From assembly GCF_003217475.1 (NCBI RefSeq), contig NZ_QJSP01000004.1:186001-250000 (forward strand): a stretch of 64,000 bases of DNA, in the 5' to 3' direction. The DNA comes from Williamsia limnetica. Its GTDB lineage: Bacteria > Actinomycetota > Actinomycetes > Mycobacteriales > Mycobacteriaceae. A model generated the notes under the pieces. The model did not search any database and was not told the DNA's origin. It saw only the letters and a list, made by a program, of their open reading frames with translations. Made by a program: the position numbers and the translations under genes. The first letter of the stretch is position 1, and every line of letters starts with the position of its first letter. Shown here one piece after another: positions 45,527 through 53,785 of the stretch.

Positions 45527-46642
45527 GTGAACACCGTCGAGCGCCCCGACCTCGCAATTCGCTGGTTACGGGCAGCGATGTACGCACTCGTCACCACACT
45601 GGCGTTTCCCCTGACCGTGGTGCTCTTCGTCGTGGTGGTGGTCGCCATCCCGCTGGTACTGGTTACGGTCGGGGCGCTCGTGCTGTGGTTGTTCGTACCG
45701 TTGACCGCCGCCCTGTGCGATCTGCATCGCCGGATGGCGGCGGGCATGCTCGACCGGCCTGCCCGACGGGGTGACTACCGACTGGGCGGCAGCAAGAGCA
45801 TTCTCCGCCTGCTTCATGTCTGGAGTACAGACTCGGTGCGCTGGCGCGATCTCGGCTGGCTTGTCGTCGCCTCCACGGCAGGATTCGTTCTCTCGCTGGT
45901 GGCACTCGTGTTTGTCGTCTCCATCGTGTTCCTCCCCCTCGCCGAGCCCCTGATGCAGACGAGGGCACGACTGGACCTGTGGGCCCTGAACCGCAGCCGC
46001 AACGAGGTGCTGGCGGCTCGAGTCCACGAGGTGACCCAATCGCGCGCTGCATCTGTCGATTCCGCGGCGGCGGAACTCCGGCGGGTGGAACGTGACCTGC
46101 ATGACGGAACCCAGGCACGGCTGGCAGCCCTCGGCATGACCATCGGGCTTGCCGAGAGTCAGATCGAGAGCGATCCCGTTGCCGCCAAGCAACTGATGGC
46201 CGAGGCGCGGGGGTCGGCGACCGCCGCGCTCGGCGAATTGCGTTCGGTCGTACGCGGTATCCATCCGCCGGTGCTGGCCGACCGAGGCGTCGGCGCCGCC
46301 GTCGAGGCGCTGGCACTCGACATGCCGCTACCCATCACACTGAACCTGGGTGTGCGCGAGCGCCTTCCGGCTTCGATGGAGAACGCGGTCTATTTCGCAG
46401 TAGCCGAGACCCTGGCGAACATCGGCAAACACGCCCGCGCCCGCAACGCCTGGATCGCCATGGGTATCTTCGACGGTGTGCTGCGAGTAGAGGTGGGCGA
46501 CGACGGGATCGGCGGGGCGGCAGCCACCGGTTCCGGCCTGCACGGGGTCACCCAACGACTCGTCGCCCTCGACGGAAAAATGTTCGTACACAGTCCCGTC
46601 GGTGGTCCGACCATCGTGTCGATGGAGGTCCCGTGCGGGTAG
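45527..46642 (+). CDS. Sensor histidine kinase (Sensor-domain type)
   Basis: A 371-residue membrane kinase. Two pairs of membrane segments frame a Sensor-type (PF13796-like) domain (VVVVAIPLVLVTVGALVLW, FVLSLVALVFVVSIVFLPL). A HisKA_3 domain with the His in RRVERDLHDGTQARLAALG follows, and a HATPase domain has ETLANIGKHARA, VGDDGIGG and GSGLHGVTQRL. It starts at GTG 45527 after a GAAAGG site. It overlaps the response regulator gene by 10 bp. Its divergent placement to the MMPL gene suggests that the pair controls that exporter. Confidence 0.92.
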   Translation: MNTVERPDLAIRWLRAAMYALVTTLAFPLTVVLFVVVVVAIPLVLVTVGALVLWLFVPLTAALCDLHRRMAAGMLDRPARRGDYRLGGSKSILRLLHVWSTDSVRWRDLGWLVVASTAGFVLSLVALVFVVSIVFLPLAEPLMQTRARLDLWALNRSRNEVLAARVHEVTQSRAASVDSAAAELRRVERDLHDGTQARLAALGMTIGLAESQIESDPVAAKQLMAEARGSATAALGELRSVVRGIHPPVLADRGVGAAVEALALDMPLPITLNLGVRERLPASMENAVYFAVAETLANIGKHARARNAWIAMGIFDGVLRVEVGDDGIGGAAATGSGLHGVTQRLVALDGKMFVHSPVGGPTIVSMEVPCG

Positions 46643-47277
46643 TCATCGGCGAAGACCACGCGCTCCTGCGTGACGGACTGACCAGGATTCTCGCCGCGCA
46701 TCAGATGGAGGTCGTCGCGGCCGTCGACAACGCGACCGAACTCGACGTCGCCCTGACCGACGAATCCGTCGACGTGGCGGTGCTCGACGTCCGGATGCCG
46801 CCGACGTTCTCCGACGAGGGGCTGCGCGCCGCCATCAAGATCCGCGGCCGGCGGCCGGGCTTTCCCGTCCTCGTGCTCTCTCAGTACGTCGAACAGCTGT
46901 ATGCCCGGGAACTGCTCGAGAGCGGCGAGGGTGCGGTCGGGTACCTCCTCAAAGACCGCGTGGCAAACGTGGCCGGGTTCATCGACGCGGTTCGGCAGGT
47001 GGCCGCGGGCGGTACGGTACTGGATCCGGAGGTGGTGTCGCAGTTGCTGACCGGGCAACGAGCCGACGGGCCGCTGGAGCGCCTGTCCGTCCGCGAACGA
47101 GAAGTGTTGGCACTCATGGCCGAAGGGCGTTCCAACGCGGCCATCGCGGAGGCGATGTTCGTGTCGGAGAAGGCCGTCAGCAAGCACTCCAACAGTATCT
47201 TCACCAAGCTCGACCTACCGGTGTCCGCCGATGACAACCGCCGGGTGCTCGCCGTACTCGCCTACCTGGGTGTCTGA
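46633..47277 (+). CDS. NarL/FixJ (LuxR-type) response regulator
   Basis: A 214-residue regulator beginning with GTG 46633 inside the kinase 3' end. The receiver has VVIGEDHALLRDGLT, the acceptor in VAVLDVRMPP, and K in LLKDRV. The output domain is LSVREREVLALMAEGRSNAAIAEAMFVSEKAVSKHSNSI. The first acidic pair is Glu-Asp. The stop codon lies inside a 19-bp tandem repeat. It is the likely regulator of the divergent MMPL gene (inference). Confidence 0.93.
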   Translation: MRVVIGEDHALLRDGLTRILAAHQMEVVAAVDNATELDVALTDESVDVAVLDVRMPPTFSDEGLRAAIKIRGRRPGFPVLVLSQYVEQLYARELLESGEGAVGYLLKDRVANVAGFIDAVRQVAAGGTVLDPEVVSQLLTGQRADGPLERLSVREREVLALMAEGRSNAAIAEAMFVSEKAVSKHSNSIFTKLDLPVSADDNRRVLAVLAYLGV

Positions 47278-47311
47278 GCGCTATTCGAGTCCCTGAGCGC
47301 TATTCGGGCCC
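47274..47311. repeat. Tandem 19-bp repeat spanning the regulator stop
   Basis: Copies CTGAGCGCTATTCGAGTCC (47274-47292) and CTGAGCGCTATTCGGGCCC (47293-47311) differ at two positions and are head to tail. The first contains the stop codon of the response regulator. The second copy together with following bases can form a weak GAGCG/CGCTC stem. Confidence 0.85.
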
Positions 47312-47325
47312 CTGCCGCTCAAGCC

Positions 47326-47541
47326 CTAACCCCGCGCCACGTTGTAGAGCAGCGTACTGCCGGCCAGCAACACCCCGGAGATCACGGCCGGCCAGAGCCA
47401 GGCGTTGAACAGATCCGACCGGAATGCCACGACCACCCAACCCATGACGAGCAACGCAGTGCTCAGCGTGGTGACCACCCGGACGACAACGATCATCGTC
47501 ACGCCGACCGACCACAGAACTTCGCGAAACCCGAGCCTCAT
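47326..47541 (-). CDS. Small two-segment membrane protein, unknown
   Basis: A 71-residue protein: MRLGFREVLWSV followed by two hydrophobic segments (VRVVTTLSTALLVMGWVVVAF and WLWPAVISGVLLAGSTLLYNV). No family is recognised. It lies convergent to the response regulator gene (48 bp between stops) and is probably a small real gene, but nothing in the sequence gives a function. Confidence 0.6.
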   Translation of the reverse strand: MRLGFREVLWSVGVTMIVVVRVVTTLSTALLVMGWVVVAFRSDLFNAWLWPAVISGVLLAGSTLLYNVARG

Positions 47542-47644
47542 TGCAACACCTCGATTGTGAACAAGTACCTAATCTTGTCCAACAACCGAGGCGCTGAGAA
47601 CCATTCACCCGTGCGTCACGCGTCACATTTGGCAGAATGAACGG

Positions 47645-48061
47645 ATGAAGACCATCCTGAACGTCATCTGGCTCGTGCTCTGCGGATTCTGGATGGCGTT
47701 GGGATACGTCGCCGCCGGAATCATCTGCTGCATCCTCATCATCACGATCCCCTTCGGTATCGCGTCGTTCCGAATCGCGGCGTACGCGCTCTGGCCGTTC
47801 GGCCGTACCGTGATCCGTAAGCCGACTGCCGGGGTCGGATCAGCGATCGGCAATGTCATCTGGCTGATCTTCGCCGGTATCTGGCTGGCCATCGGGCACA
47901 TCGTCACCGGCATCGCGCTGTGCATCACCATCATCGGAATCCCGTTGGGAATCGCGAGCTTCAAGATGGTGCCGGTGTCGCTGCTTCCGCTGGGCGCGGA
48001 GATCGTCGACACCGACGGCGGCGGAATCTACGCGCCGCCGCCCCGCCAGACCGCGTACTGA
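47645..48061 (+). CDS. YccF domain membrane protein
   Basis: A 138-residue protein with two YccF repeats: ILNVIWLVLCGFWMALGYVAAG with IITIPFGIASFRIA, and IGNVIWLIFAGIWLAIGHIVTG with IIGIPLGIASFKMV. Each repeat has two membrane segments with a short cytosolic turn. The function of YccF proteins is unknown. The tail is short and polar. Read convergently with the Ddn-like gene at 48085. Confidence 0.92.
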   Translation: MKTILNVIWLVLCGFWMALGYVAAGIICCILIITIPFGIASFRIAAYALWPFGRTVIRKPTAGVGSAIGNVIWLIFAGIWLAIGHIVTGIALCITIIGIPLGIASFKMVPVSLLPLGAEIVDTDGGGIYAPPPRQTAY

Positions 48062-48084
48062 AACGCCCTGGCGCCGATCTCGTC

Positions 48085-48486
48085 CTAAGCGGGTACGAGT
48101 TCGACGACCGGGATGACCCTGGACGTCTTCTTCTCGTAGTCGGCGAATCCCGGCATCACCGCGACCTGTGCGGCGAAGAGCCGGTCACGCTCGGCGCCGG
48201 TCACCTCGGTGGCCGTGACCGGGACGGTCTCGGTACCGACCTCGATGGTGGTGGACGGCGCGGCCTTGATGTTCTTGTACCACTGCGGATCGATGTCGGC
48301 ACCGGCATAACTGCCGAAGATGTAGCGCTTGCCGTCGGCTTCCAGATACACCAGCGGTGCCACGTACTCTTTGCCGCTCTTGATGCCCTTGTGATGCAGG
48401 AGCAACAGCGGGGCGCCTTCGAAATTGCCACCCACCTTGCCGTCGTTGGCCCGGAACTCCGCGATGATGTCGTCGTTGAAACCCAT
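48085..48486 (-). CDS. Ddn-like F420-dependent nitroreductase family protein
   Basis: A 133-residue member of the deazaflavin-dependent (F420H2) quinone or nitro-reductase family. Motifs are NDDIIAEFRANDGKVGGNFEGAPLLLLHHKGIKSGKEYVAPLVYLE, a GSYAGADIDPQWYKNIKAAP strand, and RDRLFAAQVAVMPGFADYEKKTSRVIPVVEL at the C-terminus. It matches Mycobacterium Ddn-type proteins that reduce quinones and activate nitroimidazoles. The start is the ATG at 48486. Confidence 0.93.
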   Translation of the reverse strand: MGFNDDIIAEFRANDGKVGGNFEGAPLLLLHHKGIKSGKEYVAPLVYLEADGKRYIFGSYAGADIDPQWYKNIKAAPSTTIEVGTETVPVTATEVTGAERDRLFAAQVAVMPGFADYEKKTSRVIPVVELVPA

Positions 48487-48506
48487 GGTGGGAGTCTAAT
48501 CCTCGA

Positions 48507-49376
48507 TCAGCCGACGTCGTCCAGATCGAGGCCGATCGGTGTTTGAGGCGGAATCTCTCCGCTGGCGACCACGACTTTGGCGAGGGACATCAGGGCGGAT
48601 GTCAGGTCCTCGACGTCGGCGTCGCGAAGTCCGGCGTAGGCCGGTGCGGCCAGGCGATCGGTGGTCGTTTCGATCTCGCCCTTGAGTGCCCGTCCGGCCG
48701 GCGTGATCCCACCGGAATGCTCGAGGAGCCCGCGGTCGGCGAGAGCCGCTGCCAGCGTCTCCCACTCGGCTTCGGTGTAATCCCGGCTGGTCTCGAGCAC
48801 CGACCGTGGTGTGGCGGTGGCCATTGCGTGGAGCACCCCAGCCTCGCGGCCGGTGATGCCCGCGGCGGTCAGCGCCGCGACATGTCCGTCGCCGCGGTGT
48901 TCACGCAGCAGCGTCGCCGTATGCCAGAGCGCGCCGTACCGATCGCCCGGCCACGCAAGCGCGGAATTCGCGGCGAACAGTGCCCGCCCACCGAGGTCGG
49001 CCCCGGTGACGGCCGGACGCAGCAGCGCGACCACACGGTCGGCTGCGTCTTCGCCGTCCTCGCCGAGCATCCGTGTCAGTGTGGCGACTGCGGCGTCGCG
49101 CCGGACTGTCAGTGCCGTTTCGGGCGGCGCGTAGTCCCAGGCGTCGGGGAGTGCCCGAGCGACGCGCCCCGGGGCGAAGTTGTAGAACAGTGCCGTGACG
49201 ATCTCGGGACCCACGGGACCTAGCGGCGCCGACCGGCCTGCGAAGTAGCCCATCCAGAAGCCGCGGTACCCGACGGCGGCCATTGCCTCTCGGGTCTCAT
49301 CGGAGAAGTAGGTGACGGCGTGGATCGGTTCCAGCAGCCGCCACAGGCGCCGGGCGGTGGACAGGTCGATGGCCAT
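48507..49376 (-). CDS. SCO6745-family protein
   Basis: A 289-residue soluble helical protein of the SCO6745 family: LWRLLEPIHAVTYFSDETREAMAAVGYRGFWMGYFAGRSAPLGPVG near the start, then LFYNFAPGRVARALPDAWDYAP and a C-terminal winged-helix-like part (EAEWETLAAALADRGLLEHSGGITPAGRAL). The family is conserved in actinobacteria with no known activity; the C-terminal part looks like a DNA-binding winged helix remnant. It lies 20 bp from the Ddn-like gene on the same strand. Confidence 0.9.
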   Translation of the reverse strand: MAIDLSTARRLWRLLEPIHAVTYFSDETREAMAAVGYRGFWMGYFAGRSAPLGPVGPEIVTALFYNFAPGRVARALPDAWDYAPPETALTVRRDAAVATLTRMLGEDGEDAADRVVALLRPAVTGADLGGRALFAANSALAWPGDRYGALWHTATLLREHRGDGHVAALTAAGITGREAGVLHAMATATPRSVLETSRDYTEAEWETLAAALADRGLLEHSGGITPAGRALKGEIETTTDRLAAPAYAGLRDADVEDLTSALMSLAKVVVASGEIPPQTPIGLDLDDVG

Positions 49377-49439
49377 GCGTTCGAGGATGCCACTGCTGCC
49401 GCGGCTACGACACGTTTGTGCGACGCCCGATCCGATCTA

Positions 49440-49910
49440 CTACAGGGCGGCAGCCAGCTCCGCAGCGCCCAGCTCGGAGTAGGCCAGTCGATACTTCGAG
49501 CGCAGCCGATCCTGCGTGTCGGCGGGCAGACGCTCGAGCCGTTCCGGATCGGTGTTGTCAGCCAAGTCTGCGAGTTTGACCGCGAGTGCCATCTGGTCGG
49601 TCCTGATGCCGGCGTAGTAATCGATGGGCGCGACATCACTGGTGCGGGTGAGCAGGGTCACCGCGACGACGACCGATTCGGGGATCCCGGCTTTGCGCAG
49701 GTCGTTGGCGGTAAACGACGAGTCTTCGATGACGTCGTGCAGGAGTGCGGTCGCGATGTATTCGGGTTCGCGAGGCGCGACCCGCGATGCCACCGACCGC
49801 GGGTGGACTATGTACTCCCCACCCACCTTGTCGACCTGGCCGCGGTGTGCGCGCTCGGCGATGGCATCGGCGACACCGATCAATTCACGGCCGCTCAACA
49901 CCGTTGTCAT
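49440..49910 (-). CDS. HD-domain hydrolase (RelA/SpoT-HD or MESH1-like)
   Basis: A 156-residue stand-alone HD domain. The metal ligands appear in order: EYIVHPRSVASRV, ALLHDVIEDSS and VKLADLADNTDPERL. The layout and spacing match the hydrolase half of RelA/SpoT and MESH1-type small alarmone hydrolases (ppGpp-degrading), but no synthetase domain is present and the substrate is unproven. The ATG at 49910 is preferred; the longer frame would run into the GrpB promoter. It is divergent from the GrpB-family gene with 43 bp between. Confidence 0.88.
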   Translation of the reverse strand: MTTVLSGRELIGVADAIAERAHRGQVDKVGGEYIVHPRSVASRVAPREPEYIATALLHDVIEDSSFTANDLRKAGIPESVVVAVTLLTRTSDVAPIDYYAGIRTDQMALAVKLADLADNTDPERLERLPADTQDRLRSKYRLAYSELGAAELAAAL

Positions 49911-49953
49911 AGGCACGCTCCTCGACCTGTGTGGTGGTTTTAGGCTGGCATAT

Positions 49954-50520
49954 ATGGAACCCGACGTCGAGTTGATCGGCGGAATCGAACATCGAACGAT
50001 CATTCTGGTCGCCTACGATCCGGCGTGGCCCGCGGACTTCGCTCGCGAACGGCAGCGGATAGAGGCCGCGCTCGGTCCGGCGGCTCTCCGAATCGACCAC
50101 ATCGGCTCCACGTCGATTCCCGGCCTGTCAGCGAAACCGATCATCGACATCGACCTCACCGTCCGCGATCCTGACGATGAACCCGCCTACCTGCCTGCGC
50201 TGGAGTCTGTCGGGTATCTGCTCCGGGTCCGCGAGCCCGGCCATCGCATGGTGCGCACCCCGGAACTCGACGTGCACGTCCACCTGTGCGCCTCCGGCAG
50301 CGATTGGGAACGTCGGCATCTGTTGTTCCGGGATTGGCTGCGGCACAACGTCGAAGACCGTGACAGGTACGAGAGCCTGAAGAAGTCCCTGGCAGCCCGA
50401 GAATGGTCGGACATGAATGACTACGCCGCGGCGAAAGGTCCGCTCATCCGGGAGATCACCGGCCGGGCTGAGCAGTGGGCTCAGCGGACCGGTTGGCGGG
50501 TCCGCTCGACCGCGGGATGA
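49954..50520 (+). CDS. GrpB/UPF0157 family nucleotidyltransferase-fold protein
   Basis: A 188-residue protein of the GrpB family. Motifs are VAYDPAWPADFARERQRIEAAL, RIDHIGSTSIPGLSAKPIIDIDLTV and HVHLCASGSDWERRHLLFRDWLR. The nucleotidyltransferase-like acidic triad lies in the IGSTSIPG and PIIDIDLTV region. The activity of the family is largely unknown; some are fused to dephospho-CoA kinase in actinobacteria. It ends 9 bp from the convergent ArsR gene. The ATG is at 49954. Confidence 0.92.
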   Translation: MEPDVELIGGIEHRTIILVAYDPAWPADFARERQRIEAALGPAALRIDHIGSTSIPGLSAKPIIDIDLTVRDPDDEPAYLPALESVGYLLRVREPGHRMVRTPELDVHVHLCASGSDWERRHLLFRDWLRHNVEDRDRYESLKKSLAAREWSDMNDYAAAKGPLIREITGRAEQWAQRTGWRVRSTAG

Positions 50521-50529
50521 GCCGCTGCC

Positions 50530-50946
50530 TCATTCGTGGGGTGGTTCACCGGTCACAGTGTGATCGGCATGATTCATCGCCTCTTGCACCAACCGCACGA
50601 GGTGGCCGTCGCGGATGCGATAGATCACCCGCTGGCCTACCTTGCGGGTCTGAACCAACCCGGTGAACCTGAGTTTCGCAAGATGCTGGCTGACAGCAGT
50701 TCGCGAAGCACCGACGGCGCCGGTGAGACTGGTGACGTCGGCCTCGTCAGTGGTCAGCACCCAGAGGATGTGAAGCCTGGTCGGATCGGCGAGCATGCGT
50801 AGCGTCTCACTCGCCGCCGCCAAGCGGTCTGCATCGGGAATCACACGGTGGGAGAGGGTCTTCGGCGACACCCGAGCACTCGGCAAGGTTTCCTCGCCCA
50901 TCGCGCTCGCCTTCTCTCCGCACATGTCCCCGCAGTGGACGGTCAT
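50530..50946 (-). CDS. ArsR-family repressor
   Basis: A 138-residue ArsR/SmtB-type repressor. A short N-terminal tail has VHCGDMCGE with two Cys and a His (a possible metal site), then ASETLRMLADPTRLHILWVL and the recognition helix VTSLTGAVGASRTAVSQHLAKLRFTGLV. The wing is VGQRVIYRI. It ends with a His-rich tail (EAMNHADHTVTGEPPHE). Its ATG overlaps the MFS stop (ATGA), so exporter and repressor form one operon. The 30-bp palindrome at 52207-52236 is its probable operator. Confidence 0.93.
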   Translation of the reverse strand: MTVHCGDMCGEKASAMGEETLPSARVSPKTLSHRVIPDADRLAAASETLRMLADPTRLHILWVLTTDEADVTSLTGAVGASRTAVSQHLAKLRFTGLVQTRKVGQRVIYRIRDGHLVRLVQEAMNHADHTVTGEPPHE

Positions 50947-52193
50947 CGCTTCGGGCCCGGCATCACTGCCGCGCCGGACTCGACGCGTGTCGGCCACATC
51001 CGGGCCGCAACTACGGTGGCGAGTATAGCGAGCGCGGAAAGGATCAGCGCGGCCTCGACCTGTCCGACACCGGCACCTACCCACCCGGCGATCGGGTAGG
51101 TCAGCAGAAAACACACATGGGAGAGCGAGAACTGCGCTGCGAACGCAGCGGCCCTCCTGTCTGGCGGGCAGCCGTCGACGATCAGACGAGCCGCCGGCGT
51201 CGTCATCAGACAACCGCCGACTCCGAGCACAACCCACGTCGCCATCAGCAGGACTGGCTGCCCCGGAGCGGCGAAGAGAATCACTGACACCACGGCCAGT
51301 CCGGTCGACGTCAGCACCGCGCCCCCGAGCATCACCGTCCGCACTGCTACGGAGCGCAGGAGGCGCGGCAAGAGCAGCGCCGTGATCATCGATCCGGCGC
51401 CGAAACACCCAAGGGTGGCAGCGACCATCGCATCGCCCCCGCCGAAGGTGTCCCGGACATATACGACGGTGTTGACCATGACCAGCGACGTCCCGGCAGC
51501 GACGACCACATTGACCACGAGGAGCCCCCGCAGAGCCGGATTCGCGGCCATGTCGCGAACACCTCGCACGATGCGGTGCCGACGGGTCCCCTCCTCCGGG
51601 AGCCCCGTCGCCGGGAGCGAGAGAGCCGGCGGCAGAACCGCGCCGACCACCAGCACAGCCGACAGCACGAATCCGACCACCGTGCCGACGAACAACACGT
51701 TGTACGTGACCACCGTCAGAAGTCCGGCAGCAAGAACGGGACTCAGGACGGCTTCGAGGTCGTAGGCCAGCCGCGAGAGCGAGAGTCCGCGGTTGTAGTC
51801 ATTCTCGGTCGTCAGGACGGATGGGATGACGGATTGAAAGGCCGGGGTGAAGGTGGCCGACGCGGCTTGTAACGCGAAGACCAAGACGTAGATCAGCCAG
51901 ACCTTTTCCACGAACGGCAGACTCAGGGCGATGAGAACGCGCACGACATCGGCGCCGACGAGCAGCGTCTTCCGCGGAACTGCGACCGTCAGCGCGGAAA
52001 CAACGGGCGCCACAACAACATAAGCGACCATCTTTATCGCCAACGCCGTACCGAGAACGGCACCCGCTTGGGGTCCCGCAATGTCGAAGGCAAGCAGACC
52101 CAACCCCACCGTGAGGAGCCCGGTCCCCACCAGTGCCACCACCTGGGCCGCGAACAGATGGCGGAAAGTGCGGTTCGCCAGCACACCCCTCAT
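50943..52193 (-). CDS. MFS exporter of the ArsR operon
   Basis: A 416-residue major facilitator with 12 predicted segments. It begins LANRTFRHLFAAQVVALVGTGLLTVGLGLLAF and contains VPRKTLLVGADVVRVL and SRLAYDLEAVLSPVLAAGLL, as in the MFS_1 drug or metal exporters. Control by the ArsR repressor encoded next, and the Cys/His tails there, favour a metal or metalloid efflux role (inference). The ATG at 52193 has no ribosome site, and the operator lies 13 bp upstream, so the mRNA may be leaderless. Confidence 0.9.
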   Translation of the reverse strand: MRGVLANRTFRHLFAAQVVALVGTGLLTVGLGLLAFDIAGPQAGAVLGTALAIKMVAYVVVAPVVSALTVAVPRKTLLVGADVVRVLIALSLPFVEKVWLIYVLVFALQAASATFTPAFQSVIPSVLTTENDYNRGLSLSRLAYDLEAVLSPVLAAGLLTVVTYNVLFVGTVVGFVLSAVLVVGAVLPPALSLPATGLPEEGTRRHRIVRGVRDMAANPALRGLLVVNVVVAAGTSLVMVNTVVYVRDTFGGGDAMVAATLGCFGAGSMITALLLPRLLRSVAVRTVMLGGAVLTSTGLAVVSVILFAAPGQPVLLMATWVVLGVGGCLMTTPAARLIVDGCPPDRRAAAFAAQFSLSHVCFLLTYPIAGWVGAGVGQVEAALILSALAILATVVAARMWPTRVESGAAVMPGPKR

Positions 52194-52206
52194 GCCGACG
52201 ATGCTA

Positions 52207-52236
52207 GCTGTATGTGCGCAGTTGCGCACTTACAGC
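52207..52236. promoter_or_regulatory. 30-bp imperfect palindrome at the MFS/ArsR promoter
   Basis: Arms GCTGTATGTGCGCA and TGCGCACTTACAGC flank GT; 13 of 14 positions pair. It lies 13 bp before the MFS start, in the 54-bp gap after the DUF6328 gene. A dyad of this length fits the ArsR-type repressor encoded as the second gene of the operon. Confidence 0.75.
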
Positions 52237-52247
52237 AACGCCAGCTC

Positions 52248-52769
52248 TTAAACCGGCTGGTCGTGCGTGTCCTGCTCGTCACCGAGCTCGCGGTAACGCC
52301 ACGGGATCGCGAACCAGAACGAAAGGAACAGGACAACCGTGACCGCGCCCGCAACCCAGCCCGCCGTTCGTCCGATGACGAGCTCGAACACCAGCGTCAT
52401 GACACCGGTCAGTGCGATACCGAGCAACACCAGACCGCCGAGCGCGCAACGTTGGGACGCGTCGATGAGCGTCTTGAGGCGGTGCCGACGGAAGAGGATC
52501 CGATGCATGGAGGCAGGTGCGAGCAGCAGAATCGTCGCACCGACCGAGGCGCTCACCGTGATGAGGTAGATCGTCTGGAAAACATTGTCTTGCAGGTAGA
52601 AACGGTCCTGAAACGGGACCGTCAACAAGAATCCGGTCAGGAGTTGGACACCGGTCTGCACCACCCGTAGTTCTTGCAGGAGGCCGGACCAATTCCGGTC
52701 GAGACGCTGGGTCGGAGTCTCGTTGCGCTCTCGCCCATTCCAGTCGTCATCACCGAATTTGTCTTTCAC
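52248..52769 (-). CDS. DUF6328 family membrane protein
   Basis: A 173-residue protein. A charged N-terminus (NGRERNETPTQRLDRNWSGLLQELRVVQTGVQLLTGFLL) is followed by four membrane segments, for example YLITVSASVGATILLLAPASMHRILF and GLVLLGIALTGVMTLVFELVIG. The LDRNW-LLQELRVVQTGVQLL signature is that of the actinobacterial DUF6328 family of unknown role. I chose the GTG at 52769 because the frame upstream is antisense to the hydrolase; no strong ribosome site is seen. Confidence 0.85.
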   Translation of the reverse strand: MKDKFGDDDWNGRERNETPTQRLDRNWSGLLQELRVVQTGVQLLTGFLLTVPFQDRFYLQDNVFQTIYLITVSASVGATILLLAPASMHRILFRRHRLKTLIDASQRCALGGLVLLGIALTGVMTLVFELVIGRTAGWVAGAVTVVLFLSFWFAIPWRYRELGDEQDTHDQPV

Positions 52770-52869
52770 CTGATCATCGTCTGCCCGTTCGACCCCACTG
52801 GCAAGCGGCTGGAGATTCTTGGTGGATATGGTCCAAGGAGAGGAATGATCTGGCGACGAGGAGATGGTG

Positions 52870-53760
52870 ATGACAGCGGACGCGGCTGCTACGGCACCCC
52901 GGTGGTTCCGGACCGCCCTCGAAGAGATTCCCGAGCGACGGTCCGTCGAGGTCGCCGGTGGATCGGTCCAGCTTCGTTGCTGGGGACGTGAGAACACCCG
53001 CGGCGTCGTGTTGGTCCACGGTGGATCGGCCCATTCGGGCTGGTGGGACCACATCGCTCCACTGCTCGCTGCGTCGCATCGAGTGGTTGCGCTCGATCTG
53101 TCCGGGCACGGCGACAGCGACGTGCGGTCGCAGTATCCGCTGGGACTCTGGGCCGACGAGGTCATCGCGGCTGCGCAGGCCGGCGGTATCTCCGGCTCGC
53201 CCTACGTGGTCGGACACAGCATGGGCGGATGGGTCACCGCGGCGGTCGGGGCACTGCGGGGCTCCGACGCGGCGGGCTTGGTGATCATCGACTCGCCGCT
53301 GTTCGACGAGCCGCCGGAGGAGGTCATCCTGAGGCAGCTCAACCGTAAGTCGCGGGCCTACCCGACCAGGAGTGAGATCGTGAGCCGCTTCCGGACGGAA
53401 CCGGTGCAGGACACCCTCTTGCCTTATGTGGCGCAGCACGTTGCCGAAGAGTCCGTGCGCGAAACCGAAGCCGGATGGATCTGGAAATTCGATCCGGACA
53501 TGTTCCGCAAACGTCACCAGAGCGGCGACCGCGTGCAGTTGCGCAAGCTGCTCCCCGGGGTTCAGGTACCCGCCATCTACATCCGCTGCGAGCTCGGGAT
53601 GGTCAGCCCCGACATGGCTCGCGAGATCGCCGGACTCTTCGGGCGACCTGCGACCGTCGTCGAACTCGCCGACGCAGGTCACCACCCCATGATGGATCAG
53701 CCGCTGCCGCTGGTGGCGACCTTGCGAACCGTATTGGCGCAGTGGGACAGCCAGCGGTGA
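52870..53760 (+). CDS. Alpha/beta hydrolase
   Basis: A 296-residue alpha/beta hydrolase. It has VVLVHGGSAHSGWWDHI, DLSGHGDSD, nucleophile elbow VVGHSMGGWVT and the His in LADAGHHPMMDQP. It is closest to general carboxylester or epoxide-like hydrolases without a lid signature that would fix the substrate. The ATG at 52870 is 6 bases after GAGGAG; an ATG two codons earlier abuts that site directly. It lies 25 bp ahead of the MFS gene at 53786, in the same direction. Confidence 0.9.
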   Translation: MTADAAATAPRWFRTALEEIPERRSVEVAGGSVQLRCWGRENTRGVVLVHGGSAHSGWWDHIAPLLAASHRVVALDLSGHGDSDVRSQYPLGLWADEVIAAAQAGGISGSPYVVGHSMGGWVTAAVGALRGSDAAGLVIIDSPLFDEPPEEVILRQLNRKSRAYPTRSEIVSRFRTEPVQDTLLPYVAQHVAEESVRETEAGWIWKFDPDMFRKRHQSGDRVQLRKLLPGVQVPAIYIRCELGMVSPDMAREIAGLFGRPATVVELADAGHHPMMDQPLPLVATLRTVLAQWDSQR

Positions 53761-53785
53761 CCACCGCGTCACCGCTGCCGTACTG

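Noticed and set aside
52769-53165. N-terminal extension of the DUF6328 gene
   Set aside because: It overlaps the divergent hydrolase gene antisense; the family start fits the GTG at 52769.
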